A stretch of 64,000 nucleotides of DNA from Clostridium chauvoei (GTDB lineage: Bacteria > Bacillota > Clostridia > Clostridiales > Clostridiaceae). The translations under genes were made by a program, and so were the position numbers. The stretch spans positions 496,001 to 560,000 of the forward strand of contig NZ_CP018624.1 of the NCBI RefSeq assembly GCF_002327185.1, in the 5' to 3' direction. Below are positions 44,760-55,478 of this stretch, one piece after another. Under the pieces are notes generated by a model. It was given only the letters and a program-made list of their open reading frames with translations, did not search any database and was not told where the DNA came from. Every line of letters begins with the position of its first letter. Position 1 is the first letter of the stretch.

Positions 44760-46529
44760 ATGGATATATATAAATTATTTTTTGAAAATATGCCATGGCC
44801 AGTTTGGGTTGAAGATATAAATAAAAATATTATATTTTTAAATTCGTTATATAAAAAAGAATATACAAAATGGTTTGATGGTAAAAAAGAAAATGGTGTT
44901 TTTGAAAATAGATTAACTGAAAAATATAATAATGAAATTAAAAAATGTATTGAATCAGGAATTTTAAGAAAAGTTTCAGGTGAAAAAGATAATAAATTTA
45001 TAGAGTGCTATATAATCCCTCTTAAAAATGAAAATCAAGGTGTTAAAGCGGTAGCAGGAATAATAGTAGACGTTACTGAAAAAAAAGAAAAATATTTCAA
45101 GTTAAAAAATCAACGTAATATATTAAAGACTATTATAGATGTATTGCCAGAAAGTATATTTTATAAAAGTAATAAATCTAAATTTTTAATGTATAATAAA
45201 CGATTTAAAGAGTTTTATAAAAGAAGAGGAGTAGATGAATTAAAGGGAAAAACTGATATGGACATATTTTCAGATAAAGAAGTAGCCTTAGAATTTATAA
45301 AGCAAGATAAAGAAGTAATTGCTGAAAAGAAAAGTAAGTATTTTGAATGTATAATTACAGATGAGAATGGAGATACAAGAATAGAAGAAAATTTAAAGGT
45401 TCCTGTTATAAATAAAGGTGGAGATGTTTTAGGTATTGTAGGATTATCTAGAGATATAACTGAAAGAAAAATATTAGAAGAGAAGCTTAGATATTTAAGT
45501 TATACAGATGAATTAACAGGCCTATATAATAGAACTAAATTTGAGGAAAGAGTAAAGGAACTAGATAAGGAAAAATACCTTCCGTTAGGGGTAATAATGG
45601 GAGATGTTAATGGACTCAAGTTGGTAAACGATACAATAGGGCATCTTCAAGGTGATAAATTCTTGAAAAATATAGCTAATATATTGAAGGATGTTTGTAA
45701 AGAAAAGGGAGATGTATTTAGGTGGGGAGGAGATGAATTTATAATTCTACTTCCTAAGTGTAATAAGAGCCAATGTGAATCTATGATACAAGACATACTA
45801 AATAGATGTAAAAATCATGAGTATGAATTTATAAAATTAAGTATAGCTTTAGGAGCTGGAATTAGAACTTCAATGTCTGAAGATATATATAATTGTATAG
45901 AAAGTGTAGAAGATAAGGTATATCATCAGAAATTATTAGAATCGAATAATATAAAGAAATCCATTATAAAATCTTTAAGACATAGTTTAGAATTAAAAAG
46001 TATAGAAACAGATGAACATATAGAAAGAATAGCTAAACATTCTAATGAAATAGGAAAGAAAATGGGCTTAAGTGAAGTAGAATTAGAGGACCTTTCTTTA
46101 GTAGCGCAATTACATGATATAGGGAAGATAGGAATAAAAAAAGATATCTTATTAAAGAATAGTGAGTTAAGCAATGAAGAAATTGAAATTATGAAAACTC
46201 ATACAGAAAAAGGATATAGAATAATAAATTCGTCTAGCGAACTTATACAAATAGCTAATTCTGTGTTAACACATCATGAAAGGTGGGATGGCATGGGATA
46301 TCCTTTAGGATTAAGGGGGAAGGAGATTCCTATATTAGCTAGAATAATAGCTGTTGTAGATACTTATGATGCAATGATTACAGGAAGATTACATAAAAAA
46401 CCTATAAGTAGAGAAGAAGCTATTGAAAAATTAAAGCACTATTCTGGAAATAGATTTGATCCAGAAGTTGTAAAAACTTTTATTACTTTAATTTTTCAGA
46501 AGGTTTTAACTTATAATAGTAATTTATAA
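44760..46529 (+). CDS. PAS-PAS-GGDEF-HD-GYP c-di-GMP signalling protein
   Basis: A 589-residue cytoplasmic sensor and enzyme. Two PAS domains (about 1-110 and 115-245, the second ending 'LSRDITERK'), then a GGDEF diguanylate cyclase domain with intact 'RWGGDEFIILLP' and metal Asp in 'VIMGDVNGLK', then an HD-GYP phosphodiesterase domain with 'LHDIGKIGI', 'TEKGYRI', 'HHERWDGMGYP'. No RxxD inhibitory site precedes GGDEF. Both making and breaking of c-di-GMP are thus possible, switched by PAS input. ATG 44760 is ten bases after AAGGA; the ATG at 44751 is too close to it. Monocistronic. Confidence 0.9.
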   Translation: MDIYKLFFENMPWPVWVEDINKNIIFLNSLYKKEYTKWFDGKKENGVFENRLTEKYNNEIKKCIESGILRKVSGEKDNKFIECYIIPLKNENQGVKAVAGIIVDVTEKKEKYFKLKNQRNILKTIIDVLPESIFYKSNKSKFLMYNKRFKEFYKRRGVDELKGKTDMDIFSDKEVALEFIKQDKEVIAEKKSKYFECIITDENGDTRIEENLKVPVINKGGDVLGIVGLSRDITERKILEEKLRYLSYTDELTGLYNRTKFEERVKELDKEKYLPLGVIMGDVNGLKLVNDTIGHLQGDKFLKNIANILKDVCKEKGDVFRWGGDEFIILLPKCNKSQCESMIQDILNRCKNHEYEFIKLSIALGAGIRTSMSEDIYNCIESVEDKVYHQKLLESNNIKKSIIKSLRHSLELKSIETDEHIERIAKHSNEIGKKMGLSEVELEDLSLVAQLHDIGKIGIKKDILLKNSELSNEEIEIMKTHTEKGYRIINSSSELIQIANSVLTHHERWDGMGYPLGLRGKEIPILARIIAVVDTYDAMITGRLHKKPISREEAIEKLKHYSGNRFDPEVVKTFITLIFQKVLTYNSNL

Positions 46530-46673
46530 GATTATAAGCTAATTTAGTAATACAATTCTAAAGTATTATTATATTTTCACAATAGTAGAAAAAAGGATAA
46601 TTTAAAATATTCAGGTAATATTTTACTTATTTTAAAATATAAATTAATCATAAGGCAAAAAGGAGGGGGATAT

Positions 46674-47963
46674 ATGAAACGCTTTATAGAATTTCTAGCC
46701 ATATCAATTATAATTGTAACCTGTGCTTTTGGCATTTTTAAATTAACAAATAAATATGATTTAGACGTAATATATCAAAATATAGATTGGTCTATTAGAT
46801 TAAAAGGATGCAATGGGGCAAAAAGTTTTGATTTTGACAAGGACGGAAATTTATACATAGCCTTTAAGGATACAATTAGAATATTGAATAAAGATGGAAA
46901 GGATGAAGTTATAATAAATGAAAGCTCCTTTGATATTCTAGATATACTATGGCATGATGATAAACTTTTTATTGCTACAGATAATAGAGTTGTGGAATAC
47001 GATCCAAAAACTCATGAAAGCCAAGATTTAGTAACAGATATACCTAATAGAGGTGAAAATAAAAATATACAATTATTATATAAAGATGATATTTTATATT
47101 TAACAGTAGGGAGTAATACAAACTCAGGTATAGTAGATGAAAAAGGAAAAGCAGAAGATATTGCAACAATTCCGTGGATATTAACAGGTAGTAATTGTGG
47201 AGAAAATAAAACAGGACCTTTTTCACCTTATTCAGTTTCAGTAGAAAAAGGAGAAAAGGTAAAAGAAAATAAGATAGGTAACGCTTCTATAATGGCTTAT
47301 GATTTAAAGAACAAAGAAACTACAATATTTTCTCATGGTATTAGAAATGTTAAAGGTATTGATGATGATAGCGAAGGTAATATAAAAGGTATCGTAGGAG
47401 GAATGGAAGATAGAGGACTAAGACCTATAAAAGATGATAAAGACTATATATACGAATTTAAAAAAGGTGCTTGGTATGGATGGCCAGATTATAGTGGAGG
47501 AGATCCTATAATTTCACCAAGATTTACTGAGGGGGAAAAAATAGATTTTCTAATAGAAAATCATCCAATAAAAACACCTACAGCACCATTATATCAGCAT
47601 AAAGATATTAGCTCTTTAAATGGATTTGCAATTGATAAAGAAGGTAAATTCTTTTTGAAAGATACAATGATATTTGCAGATAACAAACAAAGTGTTTTAT
47701 ATGCTCTTACAACAGATGGGATTTTGAAGAAATTAGTAGATTTAAGTGAGAATAGTTATGTAGAAAAGGTTAAGTTTTATGAGGATGGATTCTTTATATT
47801 AGATAGTAATCTAGGTTGCTTATATAGATTAGAAACTTTAAATTCAGGTACTTTATTTAATCTTCCAAAAGTAGTATGGATATTTTTTATAGGATTTTTA
47901 ATAGTATTATTAATCTGTATCATATTCAAATTTAATAAGAAAAACTTAGTTAACAAAAGGTAG
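46674..47963 (+). CDS. Membrane-anchored beta-propeller, glucose/sorbosone dehydrogenase-like
   Basis: A 429-residue protein with an N-terminal hydrophobic helix (about 5-24), an extracellular beta-propeller and a second helix near the C-terminus (about 400-420) with a Lys-rich end. Propeller features: 'GNLYIAFKDTIRILNKDG', 'HGIRNVKGIDDDSEGNI' and 'WYGWPDYSGGDPI', the last typical of the soluble glucose dehydrogenase/sorbosone dehydrogenase fold. Whether PQQ is bound is unknown; clostridia normally lack PQQ, so a binding rather than enzymatic role is likely. Site AGGAGGGGG before the ATG. Alone, ended by a terminator. Confidence 0.72.
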   Translation: MKRFIEFLAISIIIVTCAFGIFKLTNKYDLDVIYQNIDWSIRLKGCNGAKSFDFDKDGNLYIAFKDTIRILNKDGKDEVIINESSFDILDILWHDDKLFIATDNRVVEYDPKTHESQDLVTDIPNRGENKNIQLLYKDDILYLTVGSNTNSGIVDEKGKAEDIATIPWILTGSNCGENKTGPFSPYSVSVEKGEKVKENKIGNASIMAYDLKNKETTIFSHGIRNVKGIDDDSEGNIKGIVGGMEDRGLRPIKDDKDYIYEFKKGAWYGWPDYSGGDPIISPRFTEGEKIDFLIENHPIKTPTAPLYQHKDISSLNGFAIDKEGKFFLKDTMIFADNKQSVLYALTTDGILKKLVDLSENSYVEKVKFYEDGFFILDSNLGCLYRLETLNSGTLFNLPKVVWIFFIGFLIVLLICIIFKFNKKNLVNKR

Positions 47964-47997
47964 ACAAAAATATTAATAATAAAACATTATTTTACTT

Positions 47998-48036
47998 AAA
48001 AAGGTGTGTATTTATAAATGCACGCCTTTTATTTAT
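47998..48036 (+). terminator. Terminator
   Basis: AAAAGGTGTGTATTT pairs with ATGCACGCCTTTT (G-U pairs allowed), then T-rich sequence. Confidence 0.78.
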
Positions 48037-48164
48037 AAAACTTTTTTATGTATTTAATAAAGTGTCGAAAGAAATATTACAAAAAATGGATATTAGATGT
48101 TAATATTTAGTATAGAGTAATAATATAATATAAATATATTATGGTGTGGAAGGAGAGTATAAAA

Positions 48165-48683
48165 ATGGGTAAAACGATAATACTTAATTTATCTGATGTA
48201 AAGCTAAATGGTGATATTTTAGACATAGGTGAAAGCTTTGGTGTGATATATAACTTGTCAAAAGATATTATGGATGAGATTTCAGTAGATTACATAGGAA
48301 GTGAAACTAGACATTTACTTGAAGGTGGAGAGTATGATACATGCACAATATTCTTTTGTTTAAGCAATATATGGAGTAATAACACAAGAGAAAAGTTAAT
48401 TAATGAAGTTACTAAATATCTAAAAATTGGTGGAGAAATTTGCATATGGGATATAAATAAAGAAGTAGGGGAAGTTATAAGTAATAAAATAAGAGCTATA
48501 TTACCATCAGGTACTTTTAGGGAATTTGAATTTAAAAACTTAAATCCTCTTTCTAAATCTAATATAGATGAAACTAAAATAATACTTGAAAAATATTATG
48601 AAATAGAAGAAACTAAAATGTGGGAAGATATTCATTTTATAAAAGCTAAAAAAATAATAATAAAGTTCTTGAAGTTGATATAG
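48165..48683 (+). CDS. Small protein resembling a SAM-dependent methyltransferase fold
   Basis: A 172-residue soluble protein. 'NGDILDIGESFGVIYNLS' looks like the glycine-rich motif I of class I methyltransferases, 'YDTCTIFFCLSNIWSN' like motif IV, and 'YLKIGGEICIWDINKEVG' like the motif before strand 6. The motif I glycines are poorly kept and the protein is short, so catalytic activity is uncertain. Start ATG 48165 follows GGAAGGAG; the ATG at 48141 lies before the site. It is ended by its own terminator. No function is assigned. Confidence 0.6.
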   Translation: MGKTIILNLSDVKLNGDILDIGESFGVIYNLSKDIMDEISVDYIGSETRHLLEGGEYDTCTIFFCLSNIWSNNTREKLINEVTKYLKIGGEICIWDINKEVGEVISNKIRAILPSGTFREFEFKNLNPLSKSNIDETKIILEKYYEIEETKMWEDIHFIKAKKIIIKFLKLI

Positions 48684-48744
48684 AAACTTGTAGCTGTTAA
48701 TATATTTAAAGGGATATGTAAATAGTTATAACAATAAGGTTTGT

Positions 48745-48782
48745 ACTCCTAAGGTTTTAAACTTTAGGAGTATTATGGTTTT
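48745..48782 (+). terminator. Terminator
   Basis: ACTCCTAAGG (48745-48754) pairs with CTTTAGGAGT (48762-48771) with one G-U pair, followed by a T-rich stretch. Confidence 0.72.
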
Positions 48783-48823
48783 TGTTTTACATAGAACTTT
48801 ATTTATAAGAAAGGAAGAAAGTT

Positions 48824-50494
48824 ATGAAAATTTTACTTACTGCTATAAATTCTAAGTTTATTCATAGTAACTTAGCTGTTAGATACTTAAGAGCATTTAC
48901 AAAAGATATGGATTATAATTGTCAAATAAGAGAATTCTCAATAAATGATAGAGATGAGAAAATATTGGAGGAAATTATAAAAGAAAAACCAAATGTAGTT
49001 GCTTTTTCAACTTATATTTGGAATATAGAAATGATAAAAAGACTATCAAATCTTATAAAGCTAGTAGATGATAATATAGAAATACTTTATGGGGGACCAG
49101 AAGTATCTTATGATAGTCAAAATATATTAAAAGAATTAAATGGTGAGTACATAATAGAAGGAGAAGGGGAAAAGACATATAGAGAGTTTGTGGAATATAA
49201 ACTAGGAAAAAGAGACATAGATAGTGTAAGAGGTTTATATTTTAAAAAAGATGGTATAGTAGTTGCAAATGGAAAAAGACCTTTGATGAATATGAATGAC
49301 ATAATGTTTCCTTATGAAGAGGAGGAAAATCTTGATAATAAAATAGTTTATTATGAAGCATCTAGAGGATGTCCATTTAATTGCAAGTACTGCTTATCTT
49401 CTACAATTCATGGTGTAAGATTTTTAGATATAGATAGAGTGAAAAAAGAATTACAATTTTTTATTGATAAAGAAGTAAGGCTTGTTAAATTTGTAGATAG
49501 AACTTTTAATTGCAATCATAAGTTTGCTATGGCTATATGGGAATTTTTAATAAATCAAGATACCAAAACTCAATTTCACTTTGAAATATCAGCAGACATA
49601 TTAAAAAATGAGGAATTGGAACTTTTAAAAAAGGCGCCAAAGGATAGATTCCAATTTGAAGTAGGAGTTCAAACTACTAATGATGAAGTTTTGACACGTA
49701 TAAATCGTTTTGTTAACTTTAGCGATATAAAAGAAAAGGTTCTAGAACTACTTAGTATAAAAAATATAAAGCAACACTTAGATTTAATAGCTGGATTACC
49801 AGGAGAGGATTTTAAATCTTTTAAAAAGTCATTTAATGATGTTTATAATATTAACCCAGAAGAAGTTCAACTAGGGTTTTTAAAGTTACTTAGAGGATCT
49901 TCAATGAGAGAAGAAGCAGAAGAGTATGGAATGAAATATTCACCGTATCCACCATATGAAATATTAAAAACTAAAAATATTTCATATTATGAAATACTAG
50001 AGTTAAAGAAAGTTGAGGAAATGGTCGATAAATATTATAATAGTCAAAAGTTTAATAATATAATAAAGTATTTAGTTGTCAAATTTGAAACACCATTTGA
50101 TTTTTACCAAAGTTTAGGTAGCTTTTTCGACAAAAAGGGATATTTCAATAAAAATATAGGGAATAATGAGTACTATAAAGTATTTTTAGATTTTAATATG
50201 GAAATATTAAAAGAAGATAATTCTATTTTGATGGATTTAGCAAAATATGATTACCTAAATTTTAATAAAAGAAGAGGTATGCCAGCATTTTTTGAAAGAG
50301 GATTAGATAAAGAAGAAGAGCAGGCTATTAAGGAAAAAATTAGAGAAAAATATCTATTAAAGAATTATCATGTAGAATCATTTAGTATAAATATAGATAA
50401 ATTTATGCATAATGGGAAGGTAATAAATGAAAAAACATACTATTTATTTGGGCATGAAGGTGATATAATAAATATTACTGAAGAAATTTATTAA
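48824..50494 (+). CDS. B12-binding-domain radical SAM protein with C-terminal DUF4080
   Basis: A 556-residue enzyme-like protein. Residues 1-130 form a cobalamin-binding-type Rossmann domain ('KPNVVAFSTYIWNIEMIK', 'ILYGGPEVSYD'). Residues about 175-400 are a radical SAM barrel with the cluster motif 'ASRGCPFNCKYCLSS' (CxxxCxxC). The C-terminal 160 residues match DUF4080. The true cobalamin His motif (DxHxxG) is not present, so B12 may not bind. Family members are widespread in clostridia with unknown substrates; related proteins methylate or rearrange RNA, lipids or peptides. Site AAGGAAG before the ATG. Monocistronic. Confidence 0.88.
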   Translation: MKILLTAINSKFIHSNLAVRYLRAFTKDMDYNCQIREFSINDRDEKILEEIIKEKPNVVAFSTYIWNIEMIKRLSNLIKLVDDNIEILYGGPEVSYDSQNILKELNGEYIIEGEGEKTYREFVEYKLGKRDIDSVRGLYFKKDGIVVANGKRPLMNMNDIMFPYEEEENLDNKIVYYEASRGCPFNCKYCLSSTIHGVRFLDIDRVKKELQFFIDKEVRLVKFVDRTFNCNHKFAMAIWEFLINQDTKTQFHFEISADILKNEELELLKKAPKDRFQFEVGVQTTNDEVLTRINRFVNFSDIKEKVLELLSIKNIKQHLDLIAGLPGEDFKSFKKSFNDVYNINPEEVQLGFLKLLRGSSMREEAEEYGMKYSPYPPYEILKTKNISYYEILELKKVEEMVDKYYNSQKFNNIIKYLVVKFETPFDFYQSLGSFFDKKGYFNKNIGNNEYYKVFLDFNMEILKEDNSILMDLAKYDYLNFNKRRGMPAFFERGLDKEEEQAIKEKIREKYLLKNYHVESFSINIDKFMHNGKVINEKTYYLFGHEGDIINITEEIY

Positions 50495-50589
50495 TATTAA
50501 AAAAAGGCTAAAAAAAGAAAGTAAGTCTATTTAAACATTTACAAACCTTGTAAGAATAGTTTGTTTATGCTTTAAATGAAATAAAATTG

Positions 50590-50617
50590 TTGAAAAATAC
50601 ACGAAACGGTGTATAAT
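50590..50617 (+). promoter_or_regulatory. Promoter of the V-type ATPase operon
   Basis: TTGAAA (50590-50595) and a consensus TATAAT (50612-50617) are 16 bases apart. This places about 145 bases of leader, including the 23-bp-period repeat, before the first start codon. Confidence 0.6.
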
Positions 50618-50640
50618 GAAAAATAGTAAAAAGTAATTAA

Positions 50641-50702
50641 TACTATATAAAGTAATTAAATCATACTATATAAAGTAATAAGTGCATACTATATAGAGTA
50701 AT
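50641..50702 (+). repeat. Three tandem copies of a 16-base motif with 23-bp period
   Basis: TACTATATAAAGTAAT occurs at 50641-50656 and 50664-50679, and as TACTATATAGAGTAAT at 50687-50702; the starts are exactly 23 bases apart. A degenerate copy precedes (about 50622-50637) and possibly one follows at 50710. The array lies in the V-ATPase leader. Confidence 0.85.
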
Positions 50703-50769
50703 AATTTAATACTGACAATAGTGTTACTTTTATTAATAAATAAATGACAGTAATAAAGGTGGTGAGATT

Positions 50770-51096
50770 TTGGCATTAGAAGCAATAGGTGAAATTAAAA
50801 AAGCAGAAGCTAAAGCGGAAGCTATAGTTTCAGAAGCTACAGCAAAGGCTAAGGAAATCATAAAAAATGCTACTGTTGAAGCAGAAAAACAATATGATGA
50901 AATTTTAGAAAAAGCAAAAGCAAAAAGAATGAAGCTTATGCAAGATGCTCAAACTGAAGGCGATAAACAAGCTGAACCTATCTTAACGAAAGGTGAAAAA
51001 GAAGTTCAAGGCATATATGATGTGTCTGGAGCAAAGAAAGATAATGCTATTAATTTAGTCGTTGAGAGGATAGTGAAAATTCATGGCAATAGTTAA
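50770..51096 (+). CDS. V-type ATPase subunit H (peripheral stalk)
   Basis: A 108-residue, Ala/Lys/Glu-rich coiled coil ('IGEIKKAEAKAEAIVSEATA') that pairs with subunit E to form a peripheral stalk resisting rotor torque. Start is TTG 50770, four bases after AAAGGTGGTGAG. It overlaps the next gene by 14 bases. First gene of the operon, in the order H-I-K-E-C-F-A-B-D shared with clostridial V-ATPases. Confidence 0.88.
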   Translation: MALEAIGEIKKAEAKAEAIVSEATAKAKEIIKNATVEAEKQYDEILEKAKAKRMKLMQDAQTEGDKQAEPILTKGEKEVQGIYDVSGAKKDNAINLVVERIVKIHGNS

Positions 51097-53035
51097 GATG
51101 AACAAATTCACTTTGCTAGCATTTGAATCTCAAAAAGAAGAGCTTATTCGTAGATTACAAGGATTTTCTAGTGTAGAATTTGTTGATTTACAAGATGAAG
51201 AATTACTAGAAAAGTATGAAGAGCTTAAAAGTCTTTCAAAAGACGATATAGATTCAGAGTGCGCAAAGTACGAAGAAAATTTATCAAAAGCTAAGTCTGC
51301 AGTAAACTTCTTAACAAATTATGTACCAAAAAAATCTGGATTAAAAGCCTTAGAAGACGATAAGGAATCTTTAAGCTTAGATGAACTTGAAAGCCAAGTA
51401 GAGAAATCAGAATGGTTAGCAGTTTATGATAAGGTTAAAGAAAAAGAAGATGAGCTAGCTAGTTTACATGCTAAAATTACTAAACTAGAAGGAGAAATAG
51501 AAATATTAACTCCATGGCAATCTTTAGATACTTCATTTGAGTCATTAAATGAATTAAAAATGACTTATTGTGTCTTAGGTACTATTCAAAAGGAATATGA
51601 ACAAACTTTGGTTGAAAGTTTAGATGAAGTATATCTTGAGATTATATCTAGAAATAACAATGATATTAATGTACTTATTCTTGCTAATTTAGAAGATAAG
51701 GAAAAAATATCAGAGGTACTAAGAGGTTTAGGATTTAGTTATTTCAAAACAGAAAGTAAACATGTTCCAATGAAGTCAATTACTGATTTCAAAGCTGAAA
51801 TTGAAGAGTTAAAATCAAAAGAATTCTTTGTTAAGCAAGAACTTTTAGATTTTAAATCAGAACTAAAGACACTTCAATTAGTATATGATTATTATACTAG
51901 TAAGATACAAAGAAAAGCTGTATCAAAGAACTTCTTAAAGACTGACACAATAGTTACAATACAAGGATGGAATTGTAAAGAAGATAACGATAAGTTAATT
52001 TCTATATGCAAAGATGTACTTGGAGATGACTATTACTTAAACTTTGAAGAAGTTAAAGATGAAGAAATTGATGATGTACCAATAAAATTAAAAAATGGTA
52101 AAATGACATCAGCATTTGTACAAGTAACTGAAATGTACAGTTATCCAAAGTACAATGAAGTAGACCCAACACCACTATTAGCACCATTCTACTTAATATT
52201 CTTTGGTATGATGGTTGCAGATGCTGGATATGGCCTTTTAGTTATGCTTGGATCAATTTTTGCATTAAAAGGATTAAATCTTGATAAAAGTAAAAGAGAT
52301 TTTGCAAGATTCTTCTTTTATCTAAGTATTCCAACAATAGCATTTGGATTAATATATGGATCATTCTTTGGAGATATGTTACCATTACCAAAACTTGTAG
52401 ACCCTTCAAGGGATGTTAATACAATACTGATATTATCTATAATTTTAGGAGTAATTCAAATATTCTTTGGACTTGGAATAAAAGCATATACATTAATTAA
52501 ATTAGGTAAGCCATTAGATGCATTTTATGATGTAGGAGCATGGGTAATTACTTTAGTATCAATAGGACTATTAGTACTTGCACCAATGTTTGGATTACCA
52601 GCAATAGTTGGAACTATTTCAAAATTTGCAATGATATTCGGTATGATTGTAATTATTTTAACAGGTGGTAGAGCAGAAAAATCTAAGGGAGCTCAATTAG
52701 GTCAAGGGTTATATGCTTTATATGGCATAACAGGATATGTAGGAGACTTAGTATCATATACAAGACTTATGGCATTAGGTTTAGCTGGTGGAAGTATAGC
52801 AGGAGCATTAAACTTACTTATTGGTTCTTTACCAGGAGTAGCAGTTTGGATAGTAGGACCTGTATTCTTCATATTAGCTCACATATTTAACTTACTTCTT
52901 TCATTATTAGGAGCTTATGTTCATACAGCAAGACTACAATATGTAGAATATTTCTCAAAATTCTATGATGGTGGTGGAAAACCATTTGAACCATTTACCG
53001 CTTCAGACAAATATATAAACTTAAAAAGAAATTAG
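51083..53035 (+). CDS. ntpI: V-type ATPase subunit I (membrane stator, ion half-channels)
   Basis: A 650-residue subunit a/I. The first 350 residues are cytoplasmic with coiled-coil arms; the C-terminal 300 contain about seven membrane helices. The conserved Arg that faces the rotor Glu is expected in 'GDLVSYTRLMALGLAGGSIA'. 'YPKYNEVDPTPLLAPFYLIFFGMMVADAGYG' (in parts) is the start of the membrane region. ATG 51083 overlaps subunit H, indicating coupled translation. Confidence 0.95.
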   Translation: MAIVKMNKFTLLAFESQKEELIRRLQGFSSVEFVDLQDEELLEKYEELKSLSKDDIDSECAKYEENLSKAKSAVNFLTNYVPKKSGLKALEDDKESLSLDELESQVEKSEWLAVYDKVKEKEDELASLHAKITKLEGEIEILTPWQSLDTSFESLNELKMTYCVLGTIQKEYEQTLVESLDEVYLEIISRNNNDINVLILANLEDKEKISEVLRGLGFSYFKTESKHVPMKSITDFKAEIEELKSKEFFVKQELLDFKSELKTLQLVYDYYTSKIQRKAVSKNFLKTDTIVTIQGWNCKEDNDKLISICKDVLGDDYYLNFEEVKDEEIDDVPIKLKNGKMTSAFVQVTEMYSYPKYNEVDPTPLLAPFYLIFFGMMVADAGYGLLVMLGSIFALKGLNLDKSKRDFARFFFYLSIPTIAFGLIYGSFFGDMLPLPKLVDPSRDVNTILILSIILGVIQIFFGLGIKAYTLIKLGKPLDAFYDVGAWVITLVSIGLLVLAPMFGLPAIVGTISKFAMIFGMIVIILTGGRAEKSKGAQLGQGLYALYGITGYVGDLVSYTRLMALGLAGGSIAGALNLLIGSLPGVAVWIVGPVFFILAHIFNLLLSLLGAYVHTARLQYVEYFSKFYDGGGKPFEPFTASDKYINLKRN

Positions 53036-53533
<498 letters not shown>

Positions 53534-53551
53534 GATTGGAGAGAATACGTT

Positions 53552-54142
53552 ATGTCAAATGTAAATAATTTAACTTCTAAAATCCTTAGGGATTCAGAAG
53601 AAAGAAAGGGAAATATATTAGCTTCTGCTGAAGAAGAAAAGAATAAAATTCTTTCAAAGAAAGTTAATAAGGCTAAAGAATTAGAGGCTGAAATTATAAC
53701 TAAAGCTGAATTAGAAGCTAAGACTAGAAAAGAAAGAATACTATCTGCAGCAGCACTTAAAGTTAGAAATAACAAATTGGCTGCAAAGCAAGAAGTTATT
53801 CAAGATGTCTTTAAGAAAAGTGTAGATAAGTTAACTACACTTTCAAAAGAAGAATTCTTAAATTTTGTAAGAGAATCAATACTTGCATTAGGAGAAATTG
53901 GAGATCAAACTTTAATTTTAAATAATGAAGGACTTGAAGTTGTAGATATTGCCTTTATATATGAATTAAACGAAGCATTAGGCAATAACGGAAATATTAA
54001 ATTAAGTTCAGAAGCTGGAGAATTCAAAGGTGGATTTATTCTTGAAAAGAATGGCATAGAAATCAATAACACATATGAAGCTTTAGTAAGTTCATTAAGA
54101 GATGAATTGGAGTTTGAAGTAGCAAGAGTGTTATTTAATTAA
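53552..54142 (+). CDS. ntpE: V-type ATPase subunit E (peripheral stalk)
   Basis: A 196-residue subunit with a long charged N-terminal helix ('LASAEEEKNKILSKKVNKAK') and a globular C-terminal part that holds the catalytic head ('EAGEFKGGFILEKNGIEINN'). It forms the peripheral stalk with subunit H. Start ATG 53552, 18 bases after the subunit K stop. Length and position are normal for the operon. Confidence 0.93.
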   Translation: MSNVNNLTSKILRDSEERKGNILASAEEEKNKILSKKVNKAKELEAEIITKAELEAKTRKERILSAAALKVRNNKLAAKQEVIQDVFKKSVDKLTTLSKEEFLNFVRESILALGEIGDQTLILNNEGLEVVDIAFIYELNEALGNNGNIKLSSEAGEFKGGFILEKNGIEINNTYEALVSSLRDELEFEVARVLFN

Positions 54143-54154
54143 GGAGGGTAACGG

Positions 54155-55156
54155 ATGGACGTAATGCAATTTACCCAAGCATTATCAAGAATTTGGGTAT
54201 TAGAAACCAGACTCCTTGATAAGGCCAAAATAGAAAGAATGATTGATGCTGATTCAGCAGATGAAGCATTAAAGATACTTGGTGAAACTGAGTATTCAAA
54301 TGTAATGGCTAATGTTAAAAGAACTACAGATTACGAAGAAATTCTAACATCTGAGTTAAAGAGAGTTTACGATTTAGTAAAGGAACTTTGCCCAGTTAAA
54401 GATGTAGTTAGATTAATGAGTATTAAATATGATTATCACAACTTAAAAGTACTTTTAAAAGGAAAATTCCTTGAAAAAGATTTATCATATATGCTTATAC
54501 ATTTAGGAGATTTAGAATTAACTGAAGTTAAGCGTAAGATTGATAGTGAAAATTATAAGGAACTAGATTCAAAATTAGAAAGAGCAGTATTAGAAGCTGT
54601 AGCTGAGTTTGAAATTACTAAAGATCCTCAAAAGATAGATATAATTATTGATAATTATATGTTTAAAGAAATGGTTGAACTTAAAAATGAGCTAAACTAT
54701 GGATTTACAGATAAACTTGTAAAAGCAATAATTGATTCAACTAATGTTAGAACATTATTAAGAATCAAGAAGCAAAACAAGGGAAGAGAATTTGCTTTAG
54801 AGGTATTAGTTCCAGGTGGAGCTATAGATCCAAGTACATTAGTTTCACTAATTAATGAATCACCAGAAAATATAATATCTAAGCTTAATAGTACAATTTA
54901 TTCAGATATGATTAAAGAAGGTATAGAAGCTTATATTAATACAGATTCTGTAAATCTTTTAGAAAAATTAAGTGATAATTATATTATGGCACTTATGAAG
55001 GATTCTAAACTTGTTACCTTTGGGCCAGAAAGAATATTAGCATATATTTACGCAAAGGAAACAGAGATAAAAATAATAAGAATTATAATGGTTGGCAAGC
55101 TTAATAATATTGCTGAGGAAGTAATAAAAGAAAGGCTGCGTGATATTTATGTATAA
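54155..55156 (+). CDS. ntpC: V-type ATPase subunit C (rotor-ring adapter)
   Basis: A 333-residue helical subunit of the AC39/d family that caps the membrane ring and receives the central shaft. '[16 protein letters not shown]' and the C-terminal '[20 protein letters not shown]' are family motifs. Start ATG 54155 after AAGGAGGG. It overlaps the subunit F start by eight bases. Confidence 0.94.
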   Translation: MDVMQFTQALSRIWVLETRLLDKAKIERMIDADSADEALKILGETEYSNVMANVKRTTDYEEILTSELKRVYDLVKELCPVKDVVRLMSIKYDYHNLKVLLKGKFLEKDLSYMLIHLGDLELTEVKRKIDSENYKELDSKLERAVLEAVAEFEITKDPQKIDIIIDNYMFKEMVELKNELNYGFTDKLVKAIIDSTNVRTLLRIKKQNKGREFALEVLVPGGAIDPSTLVSLINESPENIISKLNSTIYSDMIKEGIEAYINTDSVNLLEKLSDNYIMALMKDSKLVTFGPERILAYIYAKETEIKIIRIIMVGKLNNIAEEVIKERLRDIYV

Positions 55157-55460
55157 GAAAATCGGAGTTGTTGGAGATAAGGATTCAGTTTTAGCTTTTA
55201 AAGCACTAGGAATAGATGTTTTCCCAGTAGTTGGAGCTGATGAAGCTAGAATAGCAGTTGATAAATGTGCAAGAAATGATTACGCAGTTATATTCGTAAC
55301 AGAGCATGTAGCTCAAGAAATCGAAGAAACAATAGCTCGTTACAATGAAGAATTACTTCCAGCTGTAATATTAATTCCAAGTAATCAAGGATCATTAAAT
55401 ATTGGTCTTAAGAGAATTAGTGATAGTGTGGAAAAAGCTGTTGGCGTTAACATTTTATAA
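55149..55460 (+). CDS. ntpF: V-type ATPase subunit F (central shaft)
   Basis: A 103-residue Rossmann-like subunit that joins subunit D in the rotating shaft. '[20 protein letters not shown]' and '[16 protein letters not shown]' are typical. The frame opens earlier at GTG 55140, but ATG 55149 gives the normal N-terminus and overlaps the end of subunit C (ATGTATAA), so coupling is likely. Confidence 0.94.
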   Translation: MYKKIGVVGDKDSVLAFKALGIDVFPVVGADEARIAVDKCARNDYAVIFVTEHVAQEIEETIARYNEELLPAVILIPSNQGSLNIGLKRISDSVEKAVGVNIL

Positions 55461-55478
55461 GGAAGGTAGGTTAGTAAT

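Noticed and set aside
50641..50702. Possible CRISPR array
   Set aside because: Only three copies, 16-base repeats and seven-base near-identical spacers; CRISPR repeats and spacers are longer, and no cas gene is near.
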